From DYQY01 sp964643725 (GTDB lineage: Bacteria; Margulisbacteria; Riflemargulisbacteria; GWF2-35-9; DYQY01), in assembly GCA_964643725.1 (NCBI GenBank), contig CAZXTL010000003.1:1-64000 (forward strand): a DNA stretch of 64,000 nucleotides, in the 5' to 3' direction. The notes under the pieces were generated by a model. The model saw only the letters and a list, made by a program, of their open reading frames with translations. It made no database searches and had not been told where the DNA came from. The translations under genes and the position numbers were made by a program. Below are positions 1-8,415 of this stretch, in pieces; within the stretch, counting starts at the first letter, position 1; each line of letters starts with the position of its first letter.

Positions 1-85
1 TATCAAAATGTTTTTTATGACTTTCCATAACATCTTCAATAATATCTTCTTCGTTATAGGTCATCATTAGTCCGATGTTTTGCAT
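1..85 (-). CDS. Glycosyltransferase family 2, N-terminal fragment cut by window edge
   Basis: The reverse strand opens with ATG at 85 and stays open to the window edge, giving 28 residues. They begin MQNIGLMMTYNEEDIIEDV, the typical first beta strand and NEE motif of GT2 glycosyltransferases. A Shine-Dalgarno AAGGAG lies just upstream on the minus strand (about 91-97). The rest of the gene is outside the window. It is transcribed away from the polysaccharide genes to the right and probably belongs to the same cell-surface cluster. Confidence 0.7.
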   Translation of the reverse strand, partial: MQNIGLMMTYNEEDIIEDVMESHKKHFD

Positions 86-141
86 TTTAAGCTCCTTTAT
101 TAGTTAGTTTTATTATTAATATTTTGTAGGTCATATCCGAA

Positions 142-540
142 TTATACCTTTTTATTTCTAACTTTTTTATAGACAAAGTATTTATTTGAAAAATAAGAAA
201 TTAAAGCTGTAATTATTGTACTTAAGGCACCACTGATTAATTCATTACAATTTAGAATTAAAAAGATTTTTATAACACCGACGTAAAGGATATAAAGTAA
301 GATATAAGAAAGTATAAATTTGAAAATAAGCTTATTATTGTTGTTCTTAAATACTAATGTGCCATATGATTTAAAATTAAATAGTACGCAAATAAGATAA
401 GCTATTGTTGCAGAAAAACCATAATTTAATCCAAGAATTATAAAGGAAGAATAGACTATATATCCAAAAATAGTGTTTAGAATACCAACTAGAATAAATT
501 TTGTTTGCTCTAGTTTGAGAAAATTTATGATTCTTTGCAT
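142..540 (-). CDS. GtrA-like membrane protein
   Basis: This 132-residue protein has four hydrophobic segments (about 15-35, 40-58, 70-92, 98-115) and the pattern of the GtrA/DPMS-related family: a lysine-rich first turn, FILVGILNT near the start, FNFKSYGTLVFK after TM2 and YFSNKYFVYKK at the end. GtrA proteins are thought to help move or bind polyprenyl-linked sugars during surface-glycan modification; the substrate is not visible here. It lies downstream of, and on the same strand as, nothing obvious but next to a GT2 gene, a usual partner. No Shine-Dalgarno sequence is seen before the ATG. Confidence 0.8.
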   Translation of the reverse strand: MQRIINFLKLEQTKFILVGILNTIFGYIVYSSFIILGLNYGFSATIAYLICVLFNFKSYGTLVFKNNNNKLIFKFILSYILLYILYVGVIKIFLILNCNELISGALSTIITALISYFSNKYFVYKKVRNKKV

Positions 541-581
541 GGTTTATGAGAAGTATAATATATGTTTAATGTAATCACATC

Positions 582-617
582 AACAAATAAACAAATAAAC
601 AAATAAACAAATAAACA
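582..617. repeat. Octanucleotide tandem repeat (AAATAAAC, about 4.5 copies)
   Basis: C falls at 584, 592, 600, 608 and 616, and T at 588, 596, 604 and 612, showing a perfect 8-base period. The tract lies between the divergent genes at 540 (minus) and 631 (plus). It provides the whole spacer and -35 position of the promoter at 596-624. Confidence 0.9.
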
Positions 618-624
618 GTATAAT
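596..624 (+). promoter_or_regulatory. Sigma70-type promoter for leaderless cytidylyltransferase gene
   Basis: A perfect TATAAT at 619-624 is followed by only 6 nt before ATG 631. A TAAACA hexamer at 596-601 (4 of 6 bases of TTGACA) lies 17 bp upstream and is part of the octamer repeat. There is no room for a Shine-Dalgarno sequence, so the transcript is predicted to start at or next to the A of the start codon. Confidence 0.65.
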
Positions 625-630
625 ATTCCT

Positions 631-1290
631 ATGTTAGATATTACAGTTATTATCCTAGCCTCAGGCTCTGGTTCTAGATTAGGAGGCAGTGTACCAAAAC
701 AGTTTATTGATTACAAAGGTAAGCCTTTGTTAGAAGGGTCTTTAGCGTTCTTTAATGAACTTGCCCAAGTTAAGGATATAATCCTTGTATTGAGTAAAGA
801 ATACAGGGATAAAGTAAATAGTTTTATTAGCTTAGAAAGTTATCCTAAGATTAGTCATATCGTTTTAGGTGGAGAGACAAGGCAAATATCTTCATATAAT
901 GGATTAAATAAGGTTTCTTCAAAGTATGTTCTTATTCATGATGCTGCGAGACCGAACTTAACCACAGAGATGGTTAGTCGAATAATAGGAGAGTTAGCTG
1001 TATATTCCGCAGTTGTGCCTTGTATCTCTTCCAGTAATACTATTTATGAACTAAATGCTGATGGTGAAGTAAATAAAGTATTAGATAGAAATAGTTTAGG
1101 AGTAGTTCAAACCCCACAAGCATTTCATGTTGATTTAATTAGGAAAGCTCATGATAGAGCCAAAGAAGATGCTAAGTTTGATTTTACTGATGATGCTGGC
1201 ATGATTACTTATTATAAATTAGGTAAAGTTAAAACTGTGGTTGGTGAGCAGTCAAATATTAAAGTAACTTACAGAAGTGATATAGAATAA
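631..1290 (+). CDS. IspD/TarI-type nucleotide cytidylyltransferase
   Basis: This 219-residue protein carries the IspD-family signatures: a glycine-rich nucleotide loop with PKQF (about residues 10-25), HDAARP (about 108-113), TPQAF (about 164-168), DDAG (about 190) and NIKVT near the C-terminus. The family transfers CMP to 2-C-methylerythritol 4-phosphate (isoprenoids) or to ribitol 5-phosphate (surface polymers). The place at the head of a polysaccharide cluster favours a CDP-alditol role, but IspD activity is not excluded. The protein stops right after the position of the conserved VT..DL motif, about ten residues earlier than most IspD. The start is fixed by the -10 box 6 nt upstream. Confidence 0.8.
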   Translation: MLDITVIILASGSGSRLGGSVPKQFIDYKGKPLLEGSLAFFNELAQVKDIILVLSKEYRDKVNSFISLESYPKISHIVLGGETRQISSYNGLNKVSSKYVLIHDAARPNLTTEMVSRIIGELAVYSAVVPCISSSNTIYELNADGEVNKVLDRNSLGVVQTPQAFHVDLIRKAHDRAKEDAKFDFTDDAGMITYYKLGKVKTVVGEQSNIKVTYRSDIE

Positions 1291-1325
1291 AAGTATATTA
1301 TATGGTAAGTTTAGATAATTAAATT

Positions 1326-2084
1326 ATGAGTAAAAATGCTTTGTTTTGTGTTTGTATTTATCCTGAAGAAAATAAGATTCCACAAGAATTTAATTATGCG
1401 TTGGAAACATTTAGACTATATTGTAATAAATATAATCTTAATTTAATTATTGTTGATAAACGTAAATATACGAATGGTAAAGAACACAACAAAGAAGCTG
1501 TAATGCTCGAGAAGTTTCAGATTTATGATTATTTTGGAAAGTATGAAAGAATTTTAAAGATTGATTTGGATGTTTTGATAACTGCTTCTTGTCCAAATAT
1601 TTTTGATGTTGTACCTGAAGACAGTGTTGGAGTTTTATATGAAGATATTGGCAAGAGAACTAAGGACAGACGAGATCAAATTGTTACAATTAAACAACGC
1701 TTTGGAGAAATTAAAGGTTGGAGCCAGGGATATTTTAACGCTGGAGTAATGGTTATGTCTAATATCCATAAAGAAGCTAATTTACTGACAGCAGATGATA
1801 TTTCTGCTTTTGTTAATAATGAAGTTGGACTCCTTCATGAACAAAATATTATTAATTGGAAAGTTAGGAAATTAGACTATAAGATTTTTCCATTAGAATA
1901 TAAATTTAACCACATGTTTATGTTTGATGAAGTTAATTTTTCAAATATTAAGTCAGGTAGTTTGTTGTTAGCAAAAAAGAACTCTTATATTGTTCACTAT
2001 GCTGGATTAAGAGGAAAAATTCGTAATAGAAGAATGACAAGAAATTACAAGAAGATTATTATGGATTGGAATCAACAAGCTTAG
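1326..2084 (+). CDS. GT8-like glycosyltransferase
   Basis: The 252-residue product has the fold markers of glycogenin/GT8-type retaining enzymes: a DLD metal-binding motif (KIDLDVLI, about residues 80-87), YFNAGVMVM (about 137-145) and an EQNIINW segment (about 177). A conserved HYAG near the C-terminus is also typical. Such enzymes use a nucleotide sugar on the cytoplasmic side of the membrane; donor and acceptor cannot be told. A GATAAT hexamer at 1314-1319 ends 6 nt before ATG 1326, so it may have its own leaderless transcript. Confidence 0.75.
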   Translation: MSKNALFCVCIYPEENKIPQEFNYALETFRLYCNKYNLNLIIVDKRKYTNGKEHNKEAVMLEKFQIYDYFGKYERILKIDLDVLITASCPNIFDVVPEDSVGVLYEDIGKRTKDRRDQIVTIKQRFGEIKGWSQGYFNAGVMVMSNIHKEANLLTADDISAFVNNEVGLLHEQNIINWKVRKLDYKIFPLEYKFNHMFMFDEVNFSNIKSGSLLLAKKNSYIVHYAGLRGKIRNRRMTRNYKKIIMDWNQQA

Positions 2085-2128
2085 CTCGTTTATAACAAAG
2101 AACGATGCTATTTCGATTCATTTGACGG

Positions 2129-2137
2129 TGCTATAAT
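2129..2137 (+). promoter_or_regulatory. Extended -10 promoter upstream of ABC exporter
   Basis: TGC directly precedes a perfect TATAAT at 2132-2137. The exporter ATG is about 40 nt downstream and has a good Shine-Dalgarno AGGAG, so this is a leadered transcript. No convincing -35 hexamer is present, which is usual with an extended -10. Confidence 0.6.
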
Positions 2138-2176
2138 AAATTAAATTAATAAAGGTAATATTTTTTAGGAGTAAAA

Positions 2177-3889
2177 ATGTATTTAAGAATTTTAAGGTAT
2201 GCCTTACCTTATAAGAAAGCTTTTTTCTTTGCAATAATTTTCTCTATTTTATATGCTGCTTCAAATGTTTACTTTGTTCCACTTATGCGTGATTTAAGTG
2301 AAGTAATAGCTAAGAAAGATATTTGGCTCTTTAATTTGAATGTTGCTTATATTGGCCTCCTATATGCTTTAAGATTGCTTGCTCAATTATTCCAGACGTA
2401 TTTGATGGCCTATATCTCTAATAGAATTACAATTGACTTACGTATTGATTTCTTCAGACATATTCAAAGCTTGTCTCTGGATTTCTATGAGAAATATAGA
2501 ACAGGGGATATCACTAGTCGTGTATTTAATGATGTAGGCATGATAGAAACAGTGGTCAGAGATAGTTTTGCCTCAATAATACCTCAGGCACTTACCTTCA
2601 TAGGTCTTTTGTCATATTTGTTTGTTATTAACTTTAAACTTACTATTTTAATGTTTGTTGTGCTACCTTTTTTCTTCTATTTAATCGAATTATTTGGTAG
2701 AAGGACAAGGCGTTATTCCAGTAAGATTCAACGAAAGTCAGCAGATATTTTTTCTGTATTTCAAGAATCATTAGCTGGGGTAAGAATTGTGAAAGCTTTT
2801 TCAATGGAGAATGAAGCACTTAAGCGATTTACTAGAGAAAATGAACGTAATTTTAAGTTTGCTATGAAGAATGTAAGAATTACGGCCTTACAAGATCCTG
2901 TTTTTGGCTTCCTTCAGTTTTTAGCAATAGTCGTTATTTTTTGGTATGGGTTTACCCAAGTTGTAGTTGGTCAGATGCAGATGCCACAGTTGATAGCATT
3001 TATTACAGGTATTTTCTTGTTAGTGGATCCAATCATCACCTTAAGTAAAGTTTATTCTAAAATTCAGCAGTCACTTGCTTCAGCTGAGCGGGTGTTTCAT
3101 GTAATGGATATTATTCCGAGTGTTCAGGATAAAAAGAATGCTATCGACATTAAGAGTCTAGAAGGAAAGATAGAATTTAAAAATGTAACTTTTGCGTATC
3201 ACGAGAATGAAGGTAAAGTTGTTAAGAATATGAGTGTAGTTATTAATCCAGGAGAGACTGTTGCTTTAGTCGGTCCAAGTGGTTCAGGAAAAAGCACATT
3301 TATTAATCTAGTAAGCAGGTTCTATGATGTTAATGAAGGTGAGATTCTAATAGATGGAATTGATATTAGAGATATCAAGAAAAGCTCATATATGCAGTTT
3401 CTAGGCATAGTGCCACAAGAAACTATTTTATTTAGAGGATCAGTTGAGAATAATATTGCTTATGGTAAGCCTGGAGCAACAAGGGAAGAAGTGGAGAAGG
3501 CAGCTCAGATAGCCAATGCTGAGGAGTTTATTTTAAAGATGAGAAATAAGTATGTTACAAGAATAGGAGAAAAAGGCCAGAAGTTATCCGGTGGGCAGAA
3601 ACAAAGAATGGCAATTGCTAGAGCAGTATTAAAAGACCCTAAAATTCTTATCTTAGACGAAGCAACTTCATCGCTTGATAATGAGTCAGAACAGTTAGTT
3701 CAAGATGCATTAGAGAAGTTAATGAAGAACAGAACGACCATCGTTATTGCACATCGCTTATCTACAATAATAAATGCAGATAGGATACTTGTTATTGTTA
3801 AAGGTGAGATAAAGGAACAGGGCACACATACACAGCTTCTTTTAAATAATGGTATTTATAAGAAACTGTATGAAAAGAATTTTAAATAG
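2177..3889 (+). CDS. MsbA-type ABC exporter (fused permease and ATPase)
   Basis: The 570-residue half-transporter has about six membrane helices in residues 1-300 and an ATPase domain after about 325. Walker A GPSGSGKST lies near 365, signature LSGGQKQR near 478, Walker B ILILDEATSSLD near 495 and the switch histidine in IVIAHRLST near 530. MsbA-like homodimers flip lipid-linked molecules (lipid A core, O-antigen or polysaccharide lipid) across the inner membrane. Its place in a polysaccharide cluster supports lipid or lipid-linked glycan export. Shine-Dalgarno AGGAG sits 7 nt before the ATG. Confidence 0.88.
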   Translation: MYLRILRYALPYKKAFFFAIIFSILYAASNVYFVPLMRDLSEVIAKKDIWLFNLNVAYIGLLYALRLLAQLFQTYLMAYISNRITIDLRIDFFRHIQSLSLDFYEKYRTGDITSRVFNDVGMIETVVRDSFASIIPQALTFIGLLSYLFVINFKLTILMFVVLPFFFYLIELFGRRTRRYSSKIQRKSADIFSVFQESLAGVRIVKAFSMENEALKRFTRENERNFKFAMKNVRITALQDPVFGFLQFLAIVVIFWYGFTQVVVGQMQMPQLIAFITGIFLLVDPIITLSKVYSKIQQSLASAERVFHVMDIIPSVQDKKNAIDIKSLEGKIEFKNVTFAYHENEGKVVKNMSVVINPGETVALVGPSGSGKSTFINLVSRFYDVNEGEILIDGIDIRDIKKSSYMQFLGIVPQETILFRGSVENNIAYGKPGATREEVEKAAQIANAEEFILKMRNKYVTRIGEKGQKLSGGQKQRMAIARAVLKDPKILILDEATSSLDNESEQLVQDALEKLMKNRTTIVIAHRLSTIINADRILVIVKGEIKEQGTHTQLLLNNGIYKKLYEKNFK

Positions 3890-3893
3890 AAAT

Positions 3894-3922
3894 AGGTTAC
3901 TAGACACTCTAAATTGTAACCT
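3894..3922. repeat. Inverted repeat between exporter and rfbF
   Basis: AGGTTAC at 3894-3900 and its exact complement GTAACCT at 3916-3922 are separated by 15 bases. With no T-run it is a poor terminator. It may be an operator or mRNA hairpin before rfbF. Confidence 0.45.
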
Positions 3923-3959
3923 GTAAACTTAAATTAACTGTAATTATAGGGGTGGGCAT

Positions 3960-4733
3960 ATGAAAGTAGTAATTTTAGCAGGTGGACTTGGAACAAGGTT
4001 AAGTGAAGAAACAGACCTAAGGCCAAAACCGATGGTAGAGATTGGTGGTAAACCAATTTTATGGCATATCATGAAAATATATTCTTCCTATGGATTTAAT
4101 GATTTTATTATTTTGACAGGATACAAGTCACATATGATAAAAGAGTATTTTATTAACTATTATTCCAGGTATTCTGATGTTACTGTCGATATGGCTGCTA
4201 ATTCAGTAGAAATACATAAATCAAGAACAGAGCCATGGAAAGTAACAATGTTATATACAGGTCAGGACACAATGACAGGTGGAAGAATTAAGAAAGCACA
4301 AGAGTATGTTGGGAATAACCGTTTCATGTTGACCTACGGTGATGGAGTTGCGGATATAAACATTAAGGAACTAGTTAAGTTTCATGATACACACGGCAAG
4401 ATAGCCACTTTGACTTCAACTCAGCCTTCAGGAAAGTTTGGAGCGATAAATATAAGAGAAGATAACACAATTCATTCTTTCAAGGAAAAGCCCAAAGGCG
4501 ATGGTTCATGGATTAATGCTGGTTTTTTTGTGTTAGAACCAGAAGTTTTTAATTATATTAAAGATGATGATAATGAGATTTTTGAAAGAAAACCTTTAGA
4601 AAGCCTCGCAGAAGCAAATGAATTATGTGCATATAAACATAATGGATTTTGGATGCCAATGGATACCTTAAAAGATAAAATTACTTTAACAGAAATGTGG
4701 CAAACTAATAAAGCACCTTGGGTTGTTTGGTAG
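3960..4733 (+). CDS. rfbF: Glucose-1-phosphate cytidylyltransferase
   Basis: The 257-residue protein matches RfbF/DdhA along its length: LAGGLGTRLSEET (residues 6-18), RPKPMVEIGGKPI, the family-specific EPWKVT with LYTGQDTMTGGRI (about 90-112), YGDGVADI and the C-terminal FWMPMDT. It makes CDP-glucose from CTP and glucose 1-phosphate, the first committed step to CDP-3,6-dideoxyhexoses. It opens a tightly packed operon (rfbF-rfbG-rfbH-aminotransferase-TPP enzyme-SDR). The purine-rich GGGGTGGG before the ATG acts as Shine-Dalgarno. Confidence 0.95.
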   Translation: MKVVILAGGLGTRLSEETDLRPKPMVEIGGKPILWHIMKIYSSYGFNDFIILTGYKSHMIKEYFINYYSRYSDVTVDMAANSVEIHKSRTEPWKVTMLYTGQDTMTGGRIKKAQEYVGNNRFMLTYGDGVADINIKELVKFHDTHGKIATLTSTQPSGKFGAINIREDNTIHSFKEKPKGDGSWINAGFFVLEPEVFNYIKDDDNEIFERKPLESLAEANELCAYKHNGFWMPMDTLKDKITLTEMWQTNKAPWVVW

Positions 4734-4741
4734 AAGGGCTT

Positions 4742-5842
4742 ATGTTTCAAGATATATATAAAAATAAAAAAGTTTTTATCACTGGTCATACTGGGTTCAA
4801 AGGTTCATGGCTTTCTTTATGGCTTTTAGAGCTTGGCGCAAAAGTTAAGGGATATTCTTTAGAACCATACACCGCAGACGATCATTATAATCTTCTTAAA
4901 TTAGAGAATTCAATGGAGTCTGTTATTGGTGATGTTAGGGATTTAGATAAACTAAAGCTTGAGATAAAAAAGTTTAACCCTGATTATATTTTTCATTTAG
5001 CTGCTCAGCCATTAGTGAGGGATTCATATATTAATCCTGTTTATACCTATGATGTTAACGTTATGGGCACAGTTAATGTGTTGGAGGCTTCTAGAGGTGC
5101 TATAAATCTAAAGTCAATAATTAATGTTACTACTGATAAATGTTATGAGAATATTGAAAGAGTCGAAGGATATAAAGAACATGAACCTATGGGCGGATAT
5201 GATCCTTATAGTTCAAGTAAGGGCTGTTCTGAGCTTGTTACCTCATCTTTTAGAAGGTCTTTCTATAATTCCCATAAAGAGAATAATGTTCCGCTGGTAG
5301 CTACGGCTAGGGCTGGTAATGTTATCGGTGGTGGTGATTGGTGTAAAGATAGAATCATGACAGATACTTTTACTTCTTTATTAAGTAATAAATCAATTGA
5401 AGTTAGAAATCCCGATGCAGTAAGACCATGGCAACACGTTTTAGAGCCTTTAAGTGGATATTTATGGTTAGGAGCACAAGCAGAGCTTGCTAATAAAGCA
5501 GATTTTTCAGAAGCTTGGAATTTCGGACCTGAACTTGAAGAATTAGTGTCTGTTAAGAAAGTTGTGCAGCAGGTTATTAAAATATGGGGCTCTGGTTCCT
5601 GGAAAGATACTTCGAGTGCTGAACAACTTCATGAAGCAAAATTACTTCATTTGGATATAACAAAAGCAAAGGAAAAGCTCAAATGGGCTCCTTCTTTAAG
5701 CGTTGATGAGAGCATAGGAATGACTGTTGATTGGTATAAAAAATATAGTTTAGGTAATAAGATGAGAGAAGTCTCCTTAAATCAAATTGCTGAATATAGT
5801 AAAATAGCTTTGCAGAAGAATATAGCTTGGGCAAAAGCATAA
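4742..5842 (+). CDS. rfbG: CDP-glucose 4,6-dehydratase
   Basis: An extended SDR of 366 residues. It has the Rossmann motif TGHTGFKGSW at the N-terminus, a YDPYSSSKGCSE active site (YxxxK) and NVIGGGDW and RPWQHVLEPL further on, all characteristic of RfbG/DdhB. It removes water from CDP-glucose to give CDP-4-keto-6-deoxyglucose using bound NAD. I place the start at ATG 4742, not at an in-frame ATG 4718, because AGAAGGG lies 4 nt before 4742 and the protein then begins at the usual MFQDIYKNK position. The shorter form starts 8 nt after the rfbF stop. Confidence 0.93.
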   Translation: MFQDIYKNKKVFITGHTGFKGSWLSLWLLELGAKVKGYSLEPYTADDHYNLLKLENSMESVIGDVRDLDKLKLEIKKFNPDYIFHLAAQPLVRDSYINPVYTYDVNVMGTVNVLEASRGAINLKSIINVTTDKCYENIERVEGYKEHEPMGGYDPYSSSKGCSELVTSSFRRSFYNSHKENNVPLVATARAGNVIGGGDWCKDRIMTDTFTSLLSNKSIEVRNPDAVRPWQHVLEPLSGYLWLGAQAELANKADFSEAWNFGPELEELVSVKKVVQQVIKIWGSGSWKDTSSAEQLHEAKLLHLDITKAKEKLKWAPSLSVDESIGMTVDWYKKYSLGNKMREVSLNQIAEYSKIALQKNIAWAKA

Positions 5843-5856
5843 TTAAAGGAAAGATA

Positions 5857-7239
5857 ATGGTACAAAACAAAGCAGAACATTTAAGAGAAGAAATTTTAGA
5901 AAAAGTAAAAGAGTACTATGAGGTATCTTTAAAGCAAGACGATACATTTATTCCAGGTAAATCAAAGGTTAATTATGGGGGGCGATTCTTTGATGAGAAA
6001 GAGGTCCTTAATTTAGTGGATTCATCCTTAGATTTTTGGTTAACGTATGGCAGATTTTCTAAGGAATTTGAGAAAAAGTTCGCTAACTTTTTAGGTGTAA
6101 GATATGCACTAACGGTTAACTCTGGTTCTTCAGCTAATTTGCTAGCTTTTTATGCTTTAACATCACCTTTGCTTAAAGAAAGAATGGTTAAACGAGGCGA
6201 CGAGATTATTACAGTAGCTGCAGGATTTCCAACTACAGTTGCGCCTATAATTCAATATGGTGCTATACCTGTTTTTGTTGATGTTGAGCTTGATACTCAT
6301 AATATTGATGTTAATGAAATGAAAAAAGCATTAAGCAAGAAAACTAAGGCTGTTATGGTTGCCCATACTTTAGGTAACCCATTTAACATTAAAGAAGTAA
6401 AAGAGTTTTGTAATAAAAATAATTTATGGTTAATAGAGGACAATTGTGATTCATTAGGCTCTAAATATCTTTCAGAAAGCACCTGGTCCTTAAGCCCCAA
6501 GCCCCAAGCCTTAAGCCTTCAATACACTGGTACTTTTGGAGACATCGGTACTAGCAGTTTTTATCCGCCCCACCACATAACCATGGGAGAAGGCGGTGCT
6601 GTATATACGAACAATCCATTACTTAAGAAGATTATGCTTTCCATGAGAGATTGGGGTAGAGATTGTTGGTGTGATAGTGGATTAGATGATACTTGTGGTT
6701 GTAGGTTTGATGGTCAATTTGGCAAACTTCCAAAAGGTTATGATCATAAATATGTTTACTCTCATTTTGGGTTTAATCTTAAGATAACAGACATGCAGGC
6801 TGCAGTAGGGTGTGCACAATTAGATAAATTAGAATATGTTATAAAGAGAAGACAAGAGAACTTTCAATATTTATGCAATGAATTAAAAAAGTTTGAGGAT
6901 ATATTTGTTTTGCCTAAGGCAACAAGTAATAGCGAGCCTTCTTGGTTTGGTTTTTTGATTGTTCTAAAAGATAATCTCTCTTTCTCAAGAAATGATTTGG
7001 TTGAATATCTGGAAAAGAATTTGATTCAAACAAGGAATTTGTTTGCAGGAAACATAATAAAGCATCCTTGCTTTGAACATTTAACAGAAGGTGTTGATTA
7101 TAAAGTGATCGGGAATCTTAAAAACACTGATAAAATAATGAATGATGCTTTTTGGATAGGGGTTTATCCTGGGATGACAGAAGAGAAGTTAGAGTATATG
7201 GTTGAGAAGATAGAAGAGTTTATAACAAAGAAAGGATAA
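5857..7239 (+). CDS. rfbH: CDP-4-keto-6-deoxyglucose 3-dehydrase (E1)
   Basis: A PMP-dependent DegT-fold enzyme of 460 residues. In SFYPPHHITMGEGG (about 230-243) a histidine replaces the usual PLP lysine, the hallmark of the RfbH/DdhC/AscC dehydrase. The cysteine cluster RDCWCDSG...CGCRF (about 268-288) supplies the [2Fe-2S] ligands. The product pathway is CDP-4-keto-3,6-dideoxyhexose. AAAGGAAAG precedes ATG 5857, which I prefer to an upstream in-frame ATG at 5827. A short stretch encoded by AAGCC-type repeat DNA (SPKPQA) sits in a loop just before TGTFGDIG. No E3 reductase gene is seen nearby. Confidence 0.94.
   Translation: MVQNKAEHLREEILEKVKEYYEVSLKQDDTFIPGKSKVNYGGRFFDEKEVLNLVDSSLDFWLTYGRFSKEFEKKFANFLGVRYALTVNSGSSANLLAFYALTSPLLKERMVKRGDEIITVAAGFPTTVAPIIQYGAIPVFVDVELDTHNIDVNEMKKALSKKTKAVMVAHTLGNPFNIKEVKEFCNKNNLWLIEDNCDSLGSKYLSESTWSLSPKPQALSLQYTGTFGDIGTSSFYPPHHITMGEGGAVYTNNPLLKKIMLSMRDWGRDCWCDSGLDDTCGCRFDGQFGKLPKGYDHKYVYSHFGFNLKITDMQAAVGCAQLDKLEYVIKRRQENFQYLCNELKKFEDIFVLPKATSNSEPSWFGFLIVLKDNLSFSRNDLVEYLEKNLIQTRNLFAGNIIKHPCFEHLTEGVDYKVIGNLKNTDKIMNDAFWIGVYPGMTEEKLEYMVEKIEEFITKKG
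6489..6519. repeat. AAGCC-type heptanucleotide repeat inside rfbH
   Basis: CTTAAGCCCCAAGCC followed by more CCAAGCC and TTAAGCC units, with a 7-base period, lies in frame inside rfbH. It encodes LSPKPQALS in a loop between the PLP-pocket aspartate region and TGTFGD. The same unit occurs in tandem at 22461-22517 and flanks the gene at 21210. Confidence 0.8.
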
Positions 7240-7242
7240 TTT

Positions 7243-8415
7243 ATGAAAAAACTCTCAGATATAGCTTATAATATACAAGGGCAACCAATGTTTCAGTTTC
7301 TTTCAAAGGTTCAGGCAATGGAGAGAGAAGGTCACAATGTTATTCATTTTGAACTTGGTGAACCTGATTTTGATACTCCTTCAAATATTATTGATTCTGC
7401 ATGTAATGCTTTACGTTCTGGATTTACCCATTATACAAGCTCTATGGGGCTTTATGAATTCAGAGAAATTGTTAGAGATACTACTGGTTTTTCAAGAGGT
7501 TTTAAACCAGAGATTGAACAAATTCTCGTAACTCCTGGTGCAAATGCCATAATTTATTATGCTATTAAATGTGTTGTTAATCCTGGTGATGAGGTTATCA
7601 TTCCAGACCCTGGATTCCCAACTTATTTTTCTGCAACTAAAGCGTGCGGTGCTACAGCAGTTCATCTTCAATTAAAAGAAAAGAATGCTTTTAGGCTAGA
7701 TATTGATGAACTAGAAGCTTTAATAACCGATAAGACAAGATTGATTATTTTAAATACTCCAAGCAATCCTACAGGAGCAGCTTTAAGCCAAGAGGAAATT
7801 AAAAAAGTTTATGATGTGGCCGAAAAACACGACATATATATTCTAAGTGACGAGATTTATTCTAGATTGATTTTTTCTGAGGATAAGAAATTTTGTACAC
7901 CTTCTGTTTATGATAAATGTTTAGAGAGAACAATTGTTTTGAATGGATTTAGTAAGGCGTTTGCAATGACGGGGTGGAGAATAGGCGTAGCAATTGGGCC
8001 TAAAGAAGTAATTGCAAAAATGGGACTATTAAATGAAACGATTGTTTCCTGTGTGCCACCTTTTATTCAAAAAGCTGCTATAGAAGCTATTACTGGCGAC
8101 CAAAGTAAACTAAAAGTAATGAAGGCAGAGTATAGTAAAAGAAAGGATATTATTGTTGAAGGATTAAATTCTATTAAAGGAGTCAAGTGTCTAACTCCTG
8201 ATGGTGCAATTTATGTTTTTCCCAGCATAAAGGAGACTGGTTTAACATCACAACAGTTTAGTGATATTGCCTTAGAAAAAGCCAAGGTTGCCGTTCTTCC
8301 AGGAACAAGTTTTGGCTTATATGGTGAGGGATTTATTAGATTAAGTTATGTTACTAATCTTCAAAATATAAATGAGGCGATAATTAGATTAAGAAGTGTT
8401 TTTGGGAGCAAATAA
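7243..8415 (+). CDS. Class I/II PLP aminotransferase
   Basis: A fold-type I aspartate-aminotransferase-like enzyme of 390 residues. The PLP lysine is in NGFSKAFAMTGWRIG (about residue 237), with TPSNPTG (about 175), SDEIYSRL (about 203) and the C-terminal FIRLSY arginine. Family members move amino groups between amino acids and 2-keto acids rather than on to nucleotide sugars. It starts 3 nt after rfbH and shares its last base region with the TPP enzyme (TAATG-type junction), so it is co-expressed with the dideoxysugar pathway. It may supply or remove the 2-keto acid used by the next enzyme (inference). Confidence 0.88.
   Translation: MKKLSDIAYNIQGQPMFQFLSKVQAMEREGHNVIHFELGEPDFDTPSNIIDSACNALRSGFTHYTSSMGLYEFREIVRDTTGFSRGFKPEIEQILVTPGANAIIYYAIKCVVNPGDEVIIPDPGFPTYFSATKACGATAVHLQLKEKNAFRLDIDELEALITDKTRLIILNTPSNPTGAALSQEEIKKVYDVAEKHDIYILSDEIYSRLIFSEDKKFCTPSVYDKCLERTIVLNGFSKAFAMTGWRIGVAIGPKEVIAKMGLLNETIVSCVPPFIQKAAIEAITGDQSKLKVMKAEYSKRKDIIVEGLNSIKGVKCLTPDGAIYVFPSIKETGLTSQQFSDIALEKAKVAVLPGTSFGLYGEGFIRLSYVTNLQNINEAIIRLRSVFGSK

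Noticed and set aside
582..617. CRISPR-like array
   Set aside because: It is a simple 8-base tandem repeat without spacers, and no cas genes are in the window.
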